Of a DNA stretch of 64,000 nt, positions 50,501-63,310 are shown in pieces. Source of the stretch: Acanthaster planci (lineage: Eukaryota > Echinodermata > Asteroidea > Valvatida > Acanthasteridae); contig NW_019091365.1 of assembly GCF_001949145.1 (NCBI RefSeq), forward strand, positions 3,013,407 through 3,077,406, in the 5' to 3' direction. How positions within the stretch are numbered: position 1 is the first letter of the stretch; each line of letters begins with the position of its first letter. The translations under genes and the position numbers were made by a program. The notes below the pieces were generated by a model. The model saw only the letters and a program-made list of their open reading frames with translations. It was not told the origin of the DNA and ran no database searches.

Positions 50501-53500
50501 GGAGCCACATGGTACATTACGGAAGCTGGCAATGTAAGAAATGTTAGGCATGCGTTATTGAAAATGATGGAAACTACGAAAAAATGTAATGAAGATTTCG
50601 GCGAGTTGCGTGTCAGTCACAGATGCTAATCTGTGCTTCTACTTGTGTATATTTGCTGATTTTTTTGCGATGCCTTTATTGCGATAAAGCAAAGCAAGAT
50701 TTTCCATATCTAAGAGTCACTCCTGTTGCATGTACTTGGCATCTGCTGTTCATGGCCCCTGCTGTACATGGCCCCTGCGCACGGGCATGTATGTGCACAT
50801 ACTATTGTGCATGGACATGTACTCTTTATAGGGACTACACTTTCTGTTGACCGTTGATCCTTTGCAAGTACGATTTTCTCATAACTTTTAGGTCTTTATC
50901 GTCAGCCCTAAAATATGTCTTTTATTTATTTTCAATTTTCCATAGAAGTTTAACCGTAACCTCACTGGAAACTATAGCGTACTACTTAGCAGTAAAATGT
51001 AGCATACAGTGCTGTGACTTGTATGGGTACATGACCTTATTGTTCTCTGAAGCCATAAAGTGCTATTACTAAGACAATGTACCATACGGTGCTGTGGCTC
51101 TGTATGAGTAACAGTGGAAGTAACCTAGCCAGAAGTAGTAATTTGTAGCGCTAGGTCCTTGAGGCTCAGGCTACTACGTAGTATTTTATAGTACTGAGAT
51201 GACATGCCGGGGGCTCGGGTTATTAAAGGAAAATTAAGGGGAATATTTGGTACACCTGATATTGTCTGTTATTAGCAGTTTTTGTTATAGCGGCATTGTA
51301 CTGTATACCATGCCTTTCGATTCTAGGAGCCTCTTTCACAATTTGTGCCAAACTGCTCTTATTTTCTTTTTATTAGTGTGACCATCTGCCATTTGCTGTT
51401 ATTTCTTTTTCATCACAGGGCTGATCTCTACCAGGATGACTCAGTCATCGAGGGCTTGCTGTCTCACAAACCATCATGGCATCAGGAATGGAGAACCCTA
51501 CAAGCAAAGAGCAAACAAGCCACCAATCAGAAGGAACCAGCAGACAAGGAGGAACCAATCGGTGAGCAGTTTTTCACCATGTCACACCTATAAATAAGCA
51601 GAATACCAGGACCCAGTGCCTCTGTCATTGGGCATACGGTAACACTGCAGTGGTCACCATTACCCCCTCTCCCCAGCTGTTCTCCTAACTTCCCTTCGTT
51701 TAAAGTAGAGATAGTGGATGCATTTTAAGATAGTGGATGCATTTTAAGATAGTGGATGCATTTTAAGATTCTTACCTAAATGATCGCGTTGATGACATCA
51801 TAAAATAGAAGGGCCCTTTGTACCTGTGAGTCACATTCTTGCCTTTTATACTACATGTGCATATGTACTTGTGCCACCTCTAGAAACAGGTTTGAGTACA
51901 CCCATGCATTGAGATGCCCTTTGTACATAGAAACATAAAGTGTTGACCACAGGAACCTTCAGGTTCAGGGATGTCCATTTCTAAATTTGCCTTAAAATGG
52001 GCATCCAACTTGCTGATGTTGTATATATTTGTACTTAACATGGAAAAGATTGTGCACAAATGGCCAGTAGAGTGTTATACAGTATTCAGGTCCCCTTCTG
52101 GCTCGAACTTTGGAGCCTACCTGGTAAGAATTTATCATTCTCTGAAATGGAAATGGGGGGGGTGTGGCCAGGTGGTTAGGGTCTGTGGCTTCCAATCATA
52201 GGGTCGGAGGTTTGAATCCAGCCGCTGGCAGTGTGATGTGGCCTTTGGCAAGCCACTTCACTCCTGCTTGCCTCTCTCCACCCAGGAGTGTAAATGGGTA
52301 CCAGCATTAGCTGGGGAAGCAACCTGCGGTGGACTGGCATCCCATTTAACCCCTTCACGCCGGGACGCGTTAAGACACGCCGTAAAGATTGAGATCCTCA
52401 GCCCCTTTTTCAGCTATTATTCTTGGCCCACGCTCGAGCGAACACGGTGAAAGAAGGCAGACCCTGGCTCTTGTGTATATGGTAATTGGTCTTTGTGTGT
52501 AGCCCAGAAATGAAAAGAACGAATTTGCATCATAATCACCAGCTTCACAATAGTTCCCACTTTGAAAAGAGGCAATGGGAATGCGGAAGCCTGAGTAGAG
52601 CTGCATGCCACCAAACAATCTGCCTTTTCACTGTGTAATTCAAAGCGTGCAGTGCACGCTGAGCCACAAACCAAGAATTTGCGGTTTGGCATGTGGCCTT
52701 TATGGCCAACTGAGGCTGGAATTCTTGGAGTCGGCTTTCGAAAAGAAATTCCCACCGAGAAGGGATGAAGGGGAATAGAAATATTCTCAGTTGTTTCATT
52801 CCATGGCAACTGGAGATAAATACCGGCCTGATGAGCCAAATTGGCTCAGACCAGACTTGCTTGCTTGGAAATGACCTGTCTCTCTTACCCTACAGTGCTT
52901 CTCACTGAAGATGAAAAGGAGCAGATGAGGCGGTTGCCTCGGAGACACTACCTTCTGAGTTCTGAGACGGAGAGGAGTGTGCTGCTGAGCCTAGTGGATA
53001 TCATCTTTGCCTATGCCTACAACATCAGAACAACACTTAGTGAGGACTCGGTAAGCTGGTGGTGTTGGGTTTGTCATTCAGCACTCAAAATGAAACATAA
53101 GAAAAAATGGGGGGAAAAAATAGACCTCACAAAATAGAAAAATTCAGAATTTTAAATGAGAGAACACGTACTAACCTGATGTTATTTCCGGTGGTTGACT
53201 CTGGAAACTCTTTTTTATTGTGGACATGAATCAAAACTCTGTTTGAAATGAAGCCAGTGCTCATAAGTTACAAGGCACAAATTAACCAACAATGCCCATA
53301 TTATAGGCCAACGCAATCAGGAGTTACAAGTGTCACGTGGAGTGATGAGATTAGAGTCCACTTAAAAAGGGATGAAATTAAAGGATCTTTAATGTTTATT
53401 TCATCATAGGAGTGGCATTGGCCTTTTCATTGACTGACAGTTACATGTAATGTTGTGACAAATGTATGTTATCCGTTTTGCATCTTGACTCTGACTACCC

Positions 53501-56073
53501 GAGTCTAGCCCTCGACTCCTCATGCTTGCAGCCATAGATGAGAATCCCTGTCTCTCTCATCAGGTCGAATCGGCTTGGACAATATGCAAACTGAGCCCCA
53601 CCCTGTCTTGGCTCGACTGGTTCACGTCGCTGGATGAGATGGTAACCGTCTGCTTTCGCAGGGCCCTCTGCTATCCACTTTACCGGCACTGGGAGCTCAC
53701 CAATAAAGTCTTCCAAGATGTCAAAAAGATATTCGCATTAGGTATGTGTGCTGCAAGTTCACAACGCATCATAGAGGAGACTTTTCGTTTAATGTATGGA
53801 GCAATGTGTAACTGGAATGTACTTGTATCGAATCCCATGCACACTTCTGTTGGTGTAGCTGGAGCTGAATTTTACACCAGGGAACTTTTATTCCATGGAG
53901 AATTTTCTCCAGATATTAAGGGAAGGTGTAAGCTGGAAGGAGAAGGGGAGCACATCTGAAGAACTGTGCTCTCCCGCTGTAATTATGATCAAAAACGTGT
54001 AATGTGCTGTAATTTATTAGCCTTAATAGTTTACTGCCGTTGAGTAAAATTCATCTTTCTTGACAGCAAATGCAGACTGTTATAGTGCAATTTCACTGAA
54101 TAAGTTTAAAGTTTGCATGAACTGCAATGTAGACCTCATTAGTATCTGCTTTTACAGTTGTATGGTGGTCACCAGGCAAAAATCATTGGTTTTCTGGAGA
54201 GGCCTTGATTTGTGTTTTCTGAGAAATCAAAAACAGTGTACTTTGTTATTTTTGGAAATCACAGGATGCCACTGCAGGTTTTTTTTTTGTGAACCCCACA
54301 TTTTGCTATCTAGAGGCTTGACGTTATATTGACAAATCAAGCTGATTGTAAGAAAAGATTAACTGCAGCCTGCAGAATTGAAAATAGAAATGAAGTATGA
54401 TATTTTTTTCTAAATAAATCAGGAAGGCGGCGGCTCTTGAAGTGCCTGCTTGAGGTCCATCGTGTATTGGCTGCAGACGAGCCGCACTACCTTCTGAATG
54501 AGCTGTACATCACAGACTACTGCGTGTGGGTTCAGACACTCAGCCATAATAAGATAACATCCCTTACCGAGGCCTTGAAAAAGGTTACTGAATTTTTTTC
54601 TACCCGATTTTGGGTGAAATTTTGCCAAACCTGACCTTCAGTGGGTATGCCTTTTGATATAATTTCCCGTTCTCACTAAGCACATTGTGTGCATATTCTT
54701 TTGGATTAGCCGGTTTTGTTGTTTGTACCTCCTATGCTGTTGCAAAGTCGGCAGTTTCTTTCGTTTTTGATTTCCCAGTCAAATATCCTTCATGAAAAAG
54801 TAACACTTTTGCTTGAGCTAGTGGAATAGGACAGAGTGGGTTGATGGATCAAAACTGTAGGGTCCATGTGACCTCGAAAGTTCCCCTTGGAAGCATTTGG
54901 CCTGCAACTGACATTGTAAGCTAGACAGAGAGACTTTATTATCACTTTTTTAGCGTCATTTAATCTGCTGTGATCTGGACAGTTGCATCCGGTTGGCCAT
55001 GGTGATCTGTACAAATGTCATGCTTTGTGCTGTTTTTTTTTCAATCAACGCAGGTGAAAATTTCCAAGAGCCAAGTTGACTTTGGACTAGAAGAACTGGA
55101 ACAAGCTGCTGAGCTGGCGATACAGGAGGACAGTCAGGGACAAAATGACCGGGGTGCAGTATCTTCTGTACACCAATATGGCTACCCACATATTCTCTAT
55201 GATGGGTTGGAATCTGGAAGTATCACACAAGGCACAAAATCCCAAGCCCCATTGAAGCAAACAGAATGCAGAGAAGAAACCAGACATGGCAATGAAGCAG
55301 CCAGCACCGCTGATCTGTGCACCAGTAACGGCAGCCATGACTGTAGCGAACTGGGTACATATCAAAAAGGGGACTGCGCACCGGTGGAAGACTCCTCAGT
55401 GACTGATGTTGCCACCAAAATGGCCGACTTGAAAGTTTGTTGGGATGCCGGTGAAAAGCCATCAAAAAGTGATGAGGAGCAAACACGTAGCTTTGTCTCA
55501 AAAGAGGACGTGTCAGTTTCATTGGATGTGTGGACACAGAGGCCACCTTCCAAGAAAATTGAAATGTATGGTGAAGACAATCCCACCCCTGGTTCACAGA
55601 GCCAGTCAGATTCTACGAAGGAGGACACAGATAGGAGGAAAGACGAAGAAAGCCGTCCGATTGTTTCTGGCAGAAATGAAGGTGAAACTGAGGCTATTGA
55701 TGATGTCACTGGCAGTGATAGTTCCTTGTGCGGAATGCTTGGTTGTGATGACTCTATGCCAGTTGTGGACATCAGCGAAAGCTTTTTAGATGCTGAGGTT
55801 CAGCATTCGGAAGCAAGTACAGCTGGAAGAGAGCTAGTGGGTTGTGACAAGTCAAAGCAGAAGCATCTGCAGTCCCAAGGGCCACTTGATGCAGTACAGA
55901 CTGCTTCCCAATTGGAGTCAGTAACCGAGTCCTCAGGCAATTCTGAATCAGACTCCAGTGAAGGATCTGAATCGGGCGAATCGGGGTCTGCATCAGATTC
56001 TAATGAGGGATCTGAGAGTGAACCAGAGTTGACAAAAGATGCAGAACCAAGTGGAGTGTCCGATCAAATCTGA
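47588..56073 (+). CDS. SHQ1: SHQ1, H/ACA ribonucleoprotein assembly factor
   Basis: SHQ1 chaperones dyskerin (NAP57) before it enters H/ACA snoRNPs and telomerase RNP; it acts in cytoplasm and nucleoplasm. Ten exons: 47588-47730, 48320-48384, 48593-48718, 49172-49338, 49860-49972, 51419-51561, 52896-53050, 53564-53741, 54423-54583, 55054-56073. The frame is continuous and gives 756 residues. Residues 1-110 form the CS/p23-like domain: [54 protein letters not shown] and LLAPRG. The helical SHQ1 domain (about 165-425) has [48 protein letters not shown] and [17 protein letters not shown], and is continued by [13 protein letters not shown]. The last exon adds a 330-residue low-complexity tail ending in [20 protein letters not shown]-like repeats; human SHQ1 is 577 residues with a similar but shorter Ser/acidic tail. 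The start is set by the conserved MLTPAF. Confidence 0.97.
48820..49045. mobile_element. Possible non-autonomous transposon remnant in SHQ1 intron 3
   Basis: A block bounded by a G-run (48848-48858) and by ggcccctccagcctccgccc near 49012. The G/C-rich edges around an A/T-rich core resemble short invertebrate MITEs, but no clean inverted repeat or duplication can be shown. Confidence 0.3.
51710..51766. repeat. Three exact copies of a 19-bp tandem repeat
   Basis: gatagtggatgcattttaa occurs three times without interruption, followed by gatt. It lies in the SHQ1 intron after exon 6. A minisatellite seed with no other structure. Confidence 0.9.
52160..52350 (+). mobile_element. Second tRNA-derived CORE-like SINE (truncated)
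   Basis: Same family as the copy at 8498. A-box-like tggccaggtggttaggg, B-box-like ggtttgaatcc, then ggcctttggcaagccacttc and ctctctccacccaggagtgt, followed by aaatgggtacc. It diverges after about 52350 and lacks the ataataatg tail. It lies in the SHQ1 intron between exons 6 and 7. Confidence 0.75.
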
Positions 56074-58423
56074 GCTTGTGTGAACCGGGGAAGTTAGCAG
56101 TACCAGCTGCCTGAGAATTGAGTGAAATTTGAATTTCATCTAAGCTTGGGCCTCAGGGAAAAGCTACGTGTATGAAGAGATGAATTCTTACGTGGGTCAG
56201 GGCAGATGCTAGATTGGATCTCTTAACCCCAGACCTCCAGACCCTTCGCTCTCTCTAACGCAAAGTATATCATAACTGAAAGAAAAATAGGCTTTGTGAC
56301 TCATTTCTTTGGTAGACTCTGGCCACAGATAAAAAGAATAAGTCCTTGGAGCCTCTTCAGAGCTGCCATGCCTTTGGGTTGAGTTGAGAGGTTTCTGGTG
56401 TTCTGAATAATCAGCAGGCGGTAGTTCACCAAGATAACAAGCATTGAGTCATGACACAAACAGAATTGAGATGTTCATTCTGGGATCTTTAATGTCTGAC
56501 TCTGAGGAGGGATGAGGCCACTGTATAAACAATTCAAAATACATCCTGTTGGAAGGGAAACAGCACTTATAATTTTCCCTTTGAAACAGTTGTTTTAAAC
56601 ATTGCGCCTACTTTCATATCGATTTAAAATTTCTCACTTGCCACTTTTTAATTCATTCAAATTATCTACGGGTTTGTGTAGTGAAAATTTGAAATGGGGA
56701 TTCAAGCAGCATATTTCCGTTTCATATCCTAGAAACAACTACACTATAATGTATGCAGCAGCTGATTTCACAAAATGAGGCATAACTTTGACCCATGTGT
56801 AAGCCTTGTGCCACAAATTTGTGCTGTAGCTGCACAATATACTTACGTTTCATTTCAGGAAATGTTGCTAAGCTGCAGAACATTTGAATTATATTAAATT
56901 TCTTGGATGAGGACAGTCATTGCTTTTATGACAGTTAGTCCTTTGCAATATTACAACAGTCATTAAAAGTCGACGAATTACCTCTGCCCACCATTATGAA
57001 AAAGTTTTCGTCTTTTCTTCGTTGGAACCGGACAGAAAATTTCAAAGTTCTCCCACAGCCCAAAAAGTTTTATGTTGCCTTTGTAAGTTCAGCAACGATG
57101 AGCCATAACTGAACATGAGTTTGTCAAATCATTCATTTTGATAGGTCCAGCACAACTTAAGCTACCTAAAAAGATTGTGCATGTTACACCATAACTTGTT
57201 GCGCAAGTCAGGGACTTAAAATACACTTAGTGCGTAAGGTTTGGTGTGACGTTACACAAAGTCTTGTGAAATCGGCTGCAAGTGTTAGATTTCCAAAGCA
57301 GACCGCAAGTCATACATCAGGACAAGATATGATTGCATTTGAAATGCATGGATGCAAAAATCTATTTTCAGTGTAACTACTCCTTTGTTTCAACTCTGTA
57401 CCTGTTGCAAAAATAGGAATACCTTTATTTCTTCAACATACTTAAATAATCCTTTCTGCTTTGCAAGATAAATTTGTACGTAACACTTGTACATGTACAT
57501 CATCCCTGCACCTCAAATGTGTATTAAAAAAAAGATATATCGCTGAATTGCTTTGTATTACATACACCTGAATAAAGCCTGTACACTTCTAAACTGAACC
57601 TTCCTCTTAACATTATTGTGGTAAATGCCCCATTTATTCCCTTGAAACCCACGCCCATTTGCAGCAGTACATGTACAATTCAGATGACTTGGGGGGGGGT
57701 GTCATATCAAGTCACTTGTGGAGTTGGATTTTCCAACAGAGTCCTTAAGATAGTGCCATGATCTCTTGGATACCTGGAGTATTCTGTTTGGCCAGTTTTG
57801 AGGAAAGACCTTTAAACATGGAAAGAACCTTGCCAAACAATTTGGACCACCCCCAACATACAAACTGGAAAACCAAAAGCAAAAGTGAAACAAAAATCCA
57901 AATGATTTAAATGAAACGTTCAAAGTGAAAGCTGAAATGAGATATACAACATAATCTTTTACTTCAGTTCCCTTTTCCTGTAAACTCATGCAGAGGCTAA
58001 CACGATGACCTCTTCCATTGCCATCATCTATTCCAAAACAAATGCATGCACTGGTTGGTCACATCATGGTCAAACTGTGGTCACATCACAGACTGAAGTA
58101 GAGAAACGGTCTGAATGGAATCGGTTTCCTTCTGGCAGTACTGTGCTCTGATTAAGGCAGATAAATTTGGCACTGCACAAAAGGCAATGCTACGTTTACA
58201 GACGTGTGGCAGTTTGAACAGCCAATGATGTCTAAGCACCTTTTCCGTCAAAACTTTGCCCTCTGTAATGATGACAAAAAGAAAAGATGCATCATGCACC
58301 ATATATCACTGTGTTTTGTAGCTTTCTGATTTGTACAAAGGAGGAACCAAATATAAAAACAGAAAAATAAATTGAGACACTTGCAACTGAAAACAGCGTC
58401 AGCGACAAACGGCCAATGCACAT
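56074..58423. other. Convergent 3' region of SHQ1 and TMBIM4
   Basis: Stop codons of the two genes face each other across 2.35 kb, so both 3' untranslated regions lie here and may overlap. No other exon is visible. Confidence 0.6.
57571..57576 (+). terminator. Candidate poly(A) signal for SHQ1
   Basis: AATAAA in cctgaataaagcctg, about 1.5 kb after the SHQ1 stop. It would give a long but plausible 3' untranslated region. Confidence 0.4.
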
Positions 58424-61400
58424 CTACTTCTTCTGCGCCTCCCCAAGAATGCGCAGTATGTGCAGGAAGAGATTCAAGATGTCAAGGTAGAGGTTGATGG
58501 AGGCCAGGATGTACTCCTCCGGCGAGAGCTTGTGCATCATCATGTGGACGTCGAAGACGATGAAGGCACAGAAGAGGAGCGCCCCAAAGATGGCCAGGAG
58601 GAACTCCAGGGTGTCGCTGTGCAGCAGGAAGATGTGCAGCAGGCCGCTGACTATCAGGATCAGCAGGGCAGAGTACAGACTGTGGGTAGGGAACGAGATG
58701 TGATGGTGAAGAATGTCCGTCTGTTTGTGGTGTGGGCAAGGGAGTTTGACACAAGCAGAAACATTCACTGTGAATGAGTGAAAGAAACTTGACTTGTTCT
58801 ACAAAGAAATAGATCGCCCTGGTGGAACCTTTAACCCATGTGAGCATTTCCCCTGCAGATAAACTCGTGCACAGGCCAGTGTATAAGAGGCCCCAATGTA
58901 TATGCAGCACATATGAAGTACACGTATTAGACTGGTGAATATGCCTGTTACATACAGACCAACGAAGCTTAGGCATCTAAGACAAAGTGAACAACTGAGT
59001 TTAACTTTTAAGCAAGAAAAAGCACAACACACAGTTTTAATTAGTGTCTGTTGAAAGACTGATCAGTTATTTCTTCTGACAGTTATGCACATTTGTATGC
59101 AAACAACTCTTGGCAGGGACAGAAGCTGCTACTCTGAGCTGATCAGAAAACCCAATGAATTAAGACATTTTAAGGCCATTTTTGCAAAGTAGCTCCCACC
59201 CACACGAAAGAAAACAAATCATGCGGGTTTGTGCACATTCAGATGAAAACTGGTGTTGTCTGCTTGATGCTATAAATTTATAAACCCATGCAAGCATGCC
59301 GTGTGCCTGTTTCAGGGGAGCTCTCATAAGTAGTCACAAATACACTATCTACTGCGCTGGCACACACAGCCTGTAAGAGACATTAAGAGCATTTTCAGGG
59401 GGGAGCACTTGCACGTGACCTGCAGCCATATACTACATTTCTGAAGGACCGCGGCTAACAATACAGTAGTCTTTCCACCTACCCTGCACCCCAGGAGCTG
59501 AAGTCTCTCTTGCTCTGCATGGTGTAGGCCGTCAGGCTAAGTGTCACCACCAGCGTCAGGGTGAAAGCCTCTAGCACCACGCCCTTGTTGTAAAAGGTCA
59601 CGATGGTGCCCACGCTGTAGGCTTCCACAAGAGTCTGCATACAACAATGGCCAAGGAAAAATAAAATCAAACTACTGATGCTTTACTGCTCCACTTTTCT
59701 CACAGGTGTAATTCTTGCTCTTCAACAACTGCTAAAACACATACAAATTGACATGCACCAGTGCGTAATTATCTATTCCAGGGCAGTGATTACACAGCAA
59801 CAGCTTTTTAACATTTAAAACCTGCCATACAACTTTCTGGTTCCACTGGTTTACTAGGCTTAGCCTAGGTGTGCGATGATAGTGAACGAGGTGATTGATC
59901 ATAGCAATCATCATACGCCACTGTCAAATGCCTTGTGAGGAAGGCTAGTGACTAGGTAAAATCAGACAAGTGTGTAGCAGGCTTTACACATATTCTGCAC
60001 TAGTATTGACCGTGAGGGGCATCGTCATGGTTGCTGCAATGGCCTTATACATGAAGGTCAACTCTTCAAAGCTTAGGGGTCTTTAACGCAAATTACGCAT
60101 CAAAAGTGTCATTCAGTGAAAACAGTTACATGTACGTGCATTAACTTTACTGACTGTCCAAAATATAGCAAGTTTTTTATGCATTTAATGGAAATTTGGA
60201 AAAACAAAAACAGAAACCCCTAAATGCCCCAAAGCAGCCGGACATGTCAAGAAAAAGATTGAAAGTACAGGTACACCGATAAATGGGACAAAATTTGGTA
60301 TGCTATGCCACTGTAAAGTGCTCTAGGTTTCCTTCCACAGGTTTGCCCCTTTGCTTTTACATTTGTTTTATGTTCTACACTTCTAACAAATTATATGCGA
60401 GCTCTTCTTTTTACAGAGTGCTCTGTGTAAAAAAAAGGAAGAAAGAACACCCTAATGCAATTGCTTATTTATTCCCTCAGCCAAAAGCATCTGCTGAGCT
60501 CTTCCAAAAATTCCATCAAGCGGCCCCTTCCAGGAGAAGCTAAGAAATTGGGTACACTTGAAAACAGTGCAAGGACCTGCAACTTTGATGTCTCTTCCAA
60601 CAGAACCCGAGATCGGGTTAATAATTGATGACATCAAGTGGTGCATACTGCCAACACGGATTAAATTTGATTGCGCCCCACTTGAAATTGTCCCCTCTGG
60701 CACTTGATGCGCTGACTAGAAGAGGGGGGAAGTCTGGACAGCTGCAGATAGAGGACTGCACTTTGTACTCACAAAGAGAGCTAGAAGGATCATGTTGGTT
60801 GGTGATTCTCTGCGTTTGACAAACAAGGCCAAGAGGAGGAAGATGGAAGACACGTAGGCTACGATCAGCATCCCTTGACTGCAGGGAAAAAATGGGAACA
60901 AGTACTGACGGAGCTACCAGGGAAGTCGCCACTACTTTCAGTTGTCTACATAAATACTGATCCTACATGTAACTTCATTTTTTTTGGAAGGAACCTTGTT
61001 TAATCTTCAACAATCCTGCATCTTGCAGAAGTCCAGTGCCATGTGATCAGTAGTTTGTCCCCAGCTTCCATCAGGTGCTCTCTGGACACCCTCCTTAATG
61101 CAACAGAATAGACCTTATTCAAGAAGATGCCATTTTTGATCTTGTTCCCTGAACCTGTTCTATGAACTGTAAATCATTATGGATGGCACCATACTCTTTT
61201 ATAGTTGGTGTGCTTTTCACGCCTCCCTTTCAATATTTTTCAAAATCTGGCTTAAACCACAAAGGTAGGGTAGGCAATTTGTCAGGAAATTTTATATCAT
61301 TACTTTTTTACCCTAGCTATCCTCAAGTTCCAAAAATAAAAAGTTGACCTCACTTTTAATTTTCACGAGGCCAACCTTTGATTTGTGAATAAAGGCTATG

Positions 61401-63310
61401 CAACACAGGTGACATGAGAACCCTTCTGAATACCACACACGTGAAATGAGAACTTGGCTGAATGAAACCATTGCAATGGATGCATCAAAATGCATCCAAA
61501 TACACTGCAGTGCGCAGTGTATCCAAGCCTCATCCCTACTAAGTCATATGGTGTACTCTGGTATTTCAGTTCATGGTTAAATTCAACTACATGTACATAC
61601 AACTTTTTTTTCACTGGCGGCATATTCTGTTGCAATTAGCATGGGCAAGGATAAATTTCAAGAGGCCTGAGGCACCGTAACGTAACAGTAGGCCCTATCC
61701 TCCTCTATCCTGCCAAATCCTCCAAAACTACAGGTGGATTTTGAAGGACTGGGAAGATTGAAAGATTTACTAATGACACTGTCAGGGTCCGTTTGTCTGG
61801 AACACCCACCTGCTCTGAACGTAAGCCTTGACTCCATCTGTATACATGAAGATGGCACCCACTACGGTTGTCACCAAGAGCTGCGTGCTGAGAATGCCAA
61901 AAACCTTGCGTAGAAATCCTGTACAGATGATAAGGATGCATACAATCTCTATAAACCTTTGGGCTTCAAAAATTTCTGTGGATGAAATGCCTGATATTCC
62001 CACAACTGTGTGCAGAATCTAAAACTTGTCATTTAGAGTTTCCTTGGACATTAAAAGAGTGATGCGGCACATACCTGGAATGCTTTACTTAGAATTCGTT
62101 TCCCAAGAGGATGTTCAATTTTAATAATGTGCGTAAGCACCACGCCTAAGCACAACATACATGTAAATAACTTACTGGTGTATTTGTAGGTAAGCATGTT
62201 TATGAGTGAGGTCATGATGCATTAAAAATCTTACAAAAATTAACCTGCAAAGCATTCTGCACTATGAGTATAAATGCTCCAGTACGTAATACGACTAACA
62301 AGTGCACATGTAACTCCATGGGTGGTAACCAAGTCTTACCTGCCTTGTACATGTACATGTATAATGTACATGTATGTACATGTACACGTAATAGCAGTTA
62401 CTTAATGTCTGTCCATTGCCTAAATTTGCACACAGAATAGTCACTCTTAGCTTTCCCTTTAATATCAACAGTAGACTGATGTATGGCCCCACTGGGACAT
62501 GCACACAACCTTAATTAAGTTGAATTTGAGTGGATGTTTCGAGGACAGTATGGATTTCTCTCTTGAACGTACCTGTAATGAATACTGAACTACCAAAACG
62601 TGCACGATTGGCTGCATGTTTCACGAACATATTCCACACATGCCGCAAGTTAAACATCACTCGAATCAATTTACAAGTATATCTCGTGCCATTGCCAACT
62701 TGTTCTTTGGTACACTACGTGTGGAAACACTCACACATTGCAAGTGGATTAATGGAAAGCCCTCCTTGTAAATTTCCGGTAATTTGGGGGGTAAATTTAT
62801 TTGAACTTTGCTCAATGGATCATCCTCTTTTCTTGCCTTTAAGTTCAAGAAATTGCACTGCCACTAAACAAATGACTATGACTACAGCTTTTATTTGATA
62901 TTAAAGGGAAAAAAATCTGGATATGATCAAAGAACAAACAGAACTCCAGTGAAATCAAAATGAGTTTGGGGGTGAATTTAATGTAATTAGACTCTTGTTT
63001 GAATGCCAGAGTTTTTGCCTTTAACTGAGTTAAATAAAGTCATTACAAAAGAGTAAATTTATGTGTTGGCATTTATTTATTATTATTTATTATTAGGAAA
63101 AGCACAAACTGGCAAAAGTGTGAAATGATAAAGGTACTGAAGACACAAATTTACTCAAAATCTTCATATGTGTCTGTCAGAATTCATTCGCACAGGAAAC
63201 AGTTTTTTGGATTCCTTACCTAAGCGGATGGAGACATGCGCTGTTGCCACATTGGTGCTATAACGAAAGTCGTCCACTATGCTCTCCACATCATGTGCCT
63301 TGGTGGCCAT
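58424..63310 (-). CDS. TMBIM4: TMBIM4 / lifeguard 4 (Golgi anti-apoptotic protein)
   Basis: A BI-1 superfamily membrane protein of the Golgi/ER that modulates calcium release and protects against apoptosis. Five exons: 63310-63220, 61918-61810, 60878-60773, 59634-59483, 58679-58424. The frame is continuous and gives 237 residues, against 238 in human TMBIM4. The N-terminus reads MATKAHDVESIVDDFRYSTN then VATAHVSIRL, aligning with human DDFNYGSSVASATVHIRM. GFLRKVFGILSTQLLVTT starts TM1. VTFYNKGVVLEAF and YTMQSKRDFSSWGAGL lead to FGALLFCAFIVFDVHMMMH and the signature KLSPEEYILASINLYLDILN, ending in EAQKK. Seven hydrophobic segments fit the family fold. All key blocks are intact. Its 3' end faces SHQ1. 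Confidence 0.96.
62341..62396. repeat. Cluster of palindromic acatgt units
   Basis: Overlapping runs of tacatgtacatgta give a highly self-complementary stretch in TMBIM4 intron 1. Shorter runs of the same word are scattered through the window (for example about 29876, 32410, 57489, 63943). Confidence 0.8.
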
